Positions 62,092 to 64,000 of a stretch of 64,000 bases of DNA are shown here, in pieces. Source of the stretch: Streptomyces sp. NBC_01481. GTDB lineage: Bacteria > Actinomycetota > Actinomycetes > Streptomycetales > Streptomycetaceae. Position numbers and translations under genes: made by a program. The notes beneath the pieces are model-generated. The model was not told where the DNA came from and ran no database searches. It saw nothing but the letters and a program-made list of their open reading frames with translations. The stretch spans positions 880,501-944,500 of the forward strand of contig NZ_JAPEPT010000001.1 of NCBI RefSeq assembly GCF_026339995.1. The letters run 5' to 3'. Position 1 is the stretch's first letter. Every line of letters begins with the position of its first letter.

Positions 62092-62784
62092 ATGGCCGAC
62101 CCGGCCCCCTCGCAGTCCCGCCCGGAGCAGTGCGCGTCCCACCGCTGCCGCCGGGCGGCCCGTTCCGACGCGCTGCGGCGCAGGTCCGCCGCGCCCGGTG
62201 CCCGGCTCTGCGGATCGTGCGGGCGCGCCCTCGCGGCCGACCTGGCGGCGCTGCCCGCGCTCCACCACGACAGCGAGCAGCAACTCGTACTCCCCGCGCG
62301 GCGAGCGGGCCTCGCCCGGGTCACGGGCCACCGCCCGGACGCGCCGGCCGTGAGCGACGCGGCGCTGGAGGCCCGCCACGACGCCGTCGTACGCCTGGCC
62401 TCATGGGCCCGGCTCGTGCTGGACGAGTGCACGGACGCGGACACCGGAGCACCACCCGGCCGTACCGTCCCCGAACTGGCCGCCTTCCTCCGCCGCCACG
62501 TCGACTTCCTGGCCGCCCACTCCGCCGCGGGCCCGGCGGCCGACGAGATCTCCCAGGTCGCCACCGCCCTGCGGCTCGTCGTGGCGCCGCCCAGGCCCGA
62601 ACTCGTACCGCTCGGCCGGTGCGTGGAGCCCGGCTGCGACGCCGAGGTGTCGCTGCCCGGGCGCGGCGGCGACGACCTGGTGCTGCGCGGACCGATGTGC
62701 GGCGCGGGACACGTACTCACGCCACGCCAGTGGCTCCTCCTGAATCAGCGTCAATCCACAGCCGTGGCCAAGGAGTCGGCATGA
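62092..62784 (+). CDS. Zinc-ribbon-like conserved protein (OvmZ-like)
   Basis: 230 residues. Paired cysteines CASHRCRR, CGSCG, CVEPGCDAEV and CGAGH suggest two zinc-ribbon modules at the two ends with a helical middle (LAALPALHHDSEQQL, PELAAFLRRHVDFLA). I recall similar proteins named OvmZ in Streptomyces biosynthetic clusters; function unknown. ATG 62092 follows GAAGGTGAGG. The stop overlaps the next small HTH gene (ATGA), and the pair probably acts together. Confidence 0.72.
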   Translation: MADPAPSQSRPEQCASHRCRRAARSDALRRRSAAPGARLCGSCGRALAADLAALPALHHDSEQQLVLPARRAGLARVTGHRPDAPAVSDAALEARHDAVVRLASWARLVLDECTDADTGAPPGRTVPELAAFLRRHVDFLAAHSAAGPAADEISQVATALRLVVAPPRPELVPLGRCVEPGCDAEVSLPGRGGDDLVLRGPMCGAGHVLTPRQWLLLNQRQSTAVAKESA

Positions 62785-62975
62785 GCAACGACGTGCATAC
62801 CCCGCGCGGCAAGCGCGTCCCCACCTCGCTCGCCGCCCTCGCCCTCGGCGTCCGCGAGGGCACGATCCGCCAGTGGGCCCGCCGAGGCAAGATCACCCGG
62901 TACGGCACCAAGCACCAGGCCCTGTACGACCTGAACGAGCTGACCGCGCTCGTGGCCCGCGAGAGCGCCACCTAA
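62781..62975 (+). CDS. Small helix-turn-helix protein
   Basis: 64 residues. VPTSLAALALGVREGTIRQWARRGKITRYG is an excisionase/MerR-type winged HTH, followed by a short strand and helix (ALYDLNELTALVAR). ATG 62781 overlaps the preceding stop. May be a DNA-binding partner of the zinc-ribbon protein; no target is evident. Confidence 0.8.
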   Translation: MSNDVHTPRGKRVPTSLAALALGVREGTIRQWARRGKITRYGTKHQALYDLNELTALVARESAT

Positions 62976-63082
62976 GAGCCCCCGGCACCACGTAACACCC
63001 CACACCCACATCACCGTTCGGCCCCCGCCGCGCGGCGCTTTCGCCTGCCCGGAAACGGGTCGGCACCTGAGGAGAGACAACA

Positions 63083-64000
63083 GTGGAGACACCCCAGACA
63101 CCCCGGACAACCACCCAGGACACACCCCGGACAACCCAGTGGCAGCAGCACTGGCAGGCCCGCCGTGCCCCCTTCGTCGAGGAGTGCTTCCGGGCCCGGG
63201 AGAGCCTGCTCGCCGATCTGAAGGACCCGGGTGCCGCCCAGGCCCGCGTTCTGGACGACCTCATCGACATCGGCGCCAGCTCGCTGCACTGGAAAGAGGA
63301 GGGGTACGACGTCATCGCCGCCGACCCCGGCACCTTCCGTTCCGTGCTGCCGATCATGCGCTACAACGACTTCGTCGAGCAGATCGACCGGGAGACCCGC
63401 ACCAAGGGCGGCATCCTCTCGTGCAGCCCCGTACTGCGCTGGCTCAAGACCAGCGGGACGACGGGCACCCCCAAGCGCGTCCCGTACACGCTGCACTGGC
63501 TGCTGAAGTACCGGATCCCCGCGATGAAGGCCATGTGGGGCACCTACCTGGAGCACCACCCGGAGATCCTCGCCCACCCCTGGGCCACGCTCGACACCCA
63601 GAGCGTCCGGGAGGACGTCTATGACTTCGTGCACGGGGTCGAGCACCAGGCGATCAGCAACCGCCACCCGCAGATCAACAGCCGGGACTGGAACCCGCCG
63701 TGGTACGAGTCCCCGTGGTTCGGCCCCGACACGCCCACCAGCCACGCCGGGCGGATGTACCACCGCGTACGGCACCTCGTCGGCAAGGACCTGCACTACA
63801 TCTCGGCGATCAACCCCAGCACGCTCGTCTCGCTGCGCGACCTGTTCGCCGAGCACGGCGCCGAACTGGTGCGCGACCTGCGCGAGGGCACCCTTCAGGG
63901 CAGGCCGTGGACCGAGCCCGACGAGAAGGCCGCGCTCCACCTCGAACAGGCCCTGGCCAAGCGTGACTTCAGCCTCGTCGACGTCTGGCCGTCCCTCACC
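63083..64000 (+). CDS. GH3-type acyl-acid amido synthetase (3' end outside window)
   Basis: 306 codons are visible and the frame is open at the end. The P-loop-like motif is LKTSGTTGTPKRVPYT, followed by YISAINPSTLVSLRDLFAEHGAELVRDLREGTL, which matches the GH3 family where the acyl-adenylate is formed and joined to an amine or amino acid. The N-terminus is rich in Thr/Gln/Pro. GTG 63083 has GAGGAGA 8 nt upstream. In plants GH3 enzymes conjugate hormones; in actinobacteria related amide ligases act in natural-product pathways. Substrates here are unknown. Confidence 0.78.
   Translation, partial: METPQTPRTTTQDTPRTTQWQQHWQARRAPFVEECFRARESLLADLKDPGAAQARVLDDLIDIGASSLHWKEEGYDVIAADPGTFRSVLPIMRYNDFVEQIDRETRTKGGILSCSPVLRWLKTSGTTGTPKRVPYTLHWLLKYRIPAMKAMWGTYLEHHPEILAHPWATLDTQSVREDVYDFVHGVEHQAISNRHPQINSRDWNPPWYESPWFGPDTPTSHAGRMYHRVRHLVGKDLHYISAINPSTLVSLRDLFAEHGAELVRDLREGTLQGRPWTEPDEKAALHLEQALAKRDFSLVDVWPSLT

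Overview
The window is high-GC actinobacterial chromosome and almost certainly Streptomyces. It shows very G/C-biased third codon positions, GTG starts, 4-nt stop/start overlaps, an HrdA-type sigma factor next to dnaG, a zur-znu cluster, a class F sortase, a mycothiol-type DinB-like enzyme, TTA codons (bldA-type control) and a gamma-butyrolactone (AfsA/ArpA-type) regulatory locus. From memory, the order zur-znuBCA-glyS, dusB, ppdK, nirBD, nasA, dgt, dnaG, hrdA, ABC pair, tRNA resembles a conserved core segment of Streptomyces chromosomes. The last 8-10 kb looks like accessory DNA placed beyond a tRNA cluster.

Layout. 1-2.8 kb: two tandem ECF sigma-like genes whose products continue into a membrane anchor and a CBM6-like outer domain; the first is cut by the window edge. 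2.8-6 kb: zinc homeostasis (znuA-znuC-znuB-zur, minus strand) with Zur-box-like palindromes at the znuA start. 6.1-13.4 kb: glyS, two small conserved proteins, two DHA2-type exporters (one divergent from an XRE/MmyB-like regulator) and dusB. 13.5-19.2 kb: a GntR/HutC regulator divergent from an ABC importer operon with a HAD phosphatase; the importer ATPase gene is disrupted. 19.2-22.5 kb: ppdK with a long structured leader and a strong terminator. 22.8-26.3 kb: an ArsR-like regulator, a Tat-exported PhoX-like protein, a 216-bp MITE-like element and an SDR.

26.4-41.2 kb holds assimilatory nitrate and nitrite reduction in pieces: nirB-nirD with an extra FAD reductase, nasA 6 kb further on, and a CbiX/SirB-like chelatase that could serve siroheme synthesis. 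Between them lie a PrmC-like methyltransferase, TauE, a sortase pair, a Uma2-family protein, a frameshifted FMN reductase, cutA and a GGCT-fold protein. 41.3-47.3 kb: dgt, a ferredoxin-reductase-like flavoprotein, dnaG and hrdA. 47.6-53.1 kb: a heterodimeric ABC exporter, a xylulokinase-like FGGY kinase and a small YtxH-like protein. 53.3-53.7 kb: two tRNA-Asn genes and one tRNA with a CAT anticodon, followed by a decayed cyclase-family gene and a frameshifted EamA transporter facing a LysR gene.

56.6-64 kb is the most novel part. It has an AfsA-type butyrolactone synthase divergent from an ArpA/ScbR-type TetR receptor, an epimerase-like protein without its usual catalytic Tyr/Lys, a second TetR regulator, an SDR and a nitrilase-fold amidohydrolase, several of them translationally coupled. 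After a strong terminator and a structured attenuator-like leader come a zinc-ribbon-like protein, a small HTH protein and a GH3-type acyl-acid amido synthetase that runs off the window. I read this as a hormone-controlled locus that may make an amide-conjugated small molecule. Three otherwise ordinary genes carry frameshifts, two of them in G or C runs, so sequencing error must be considered before calling them pseudogenes.
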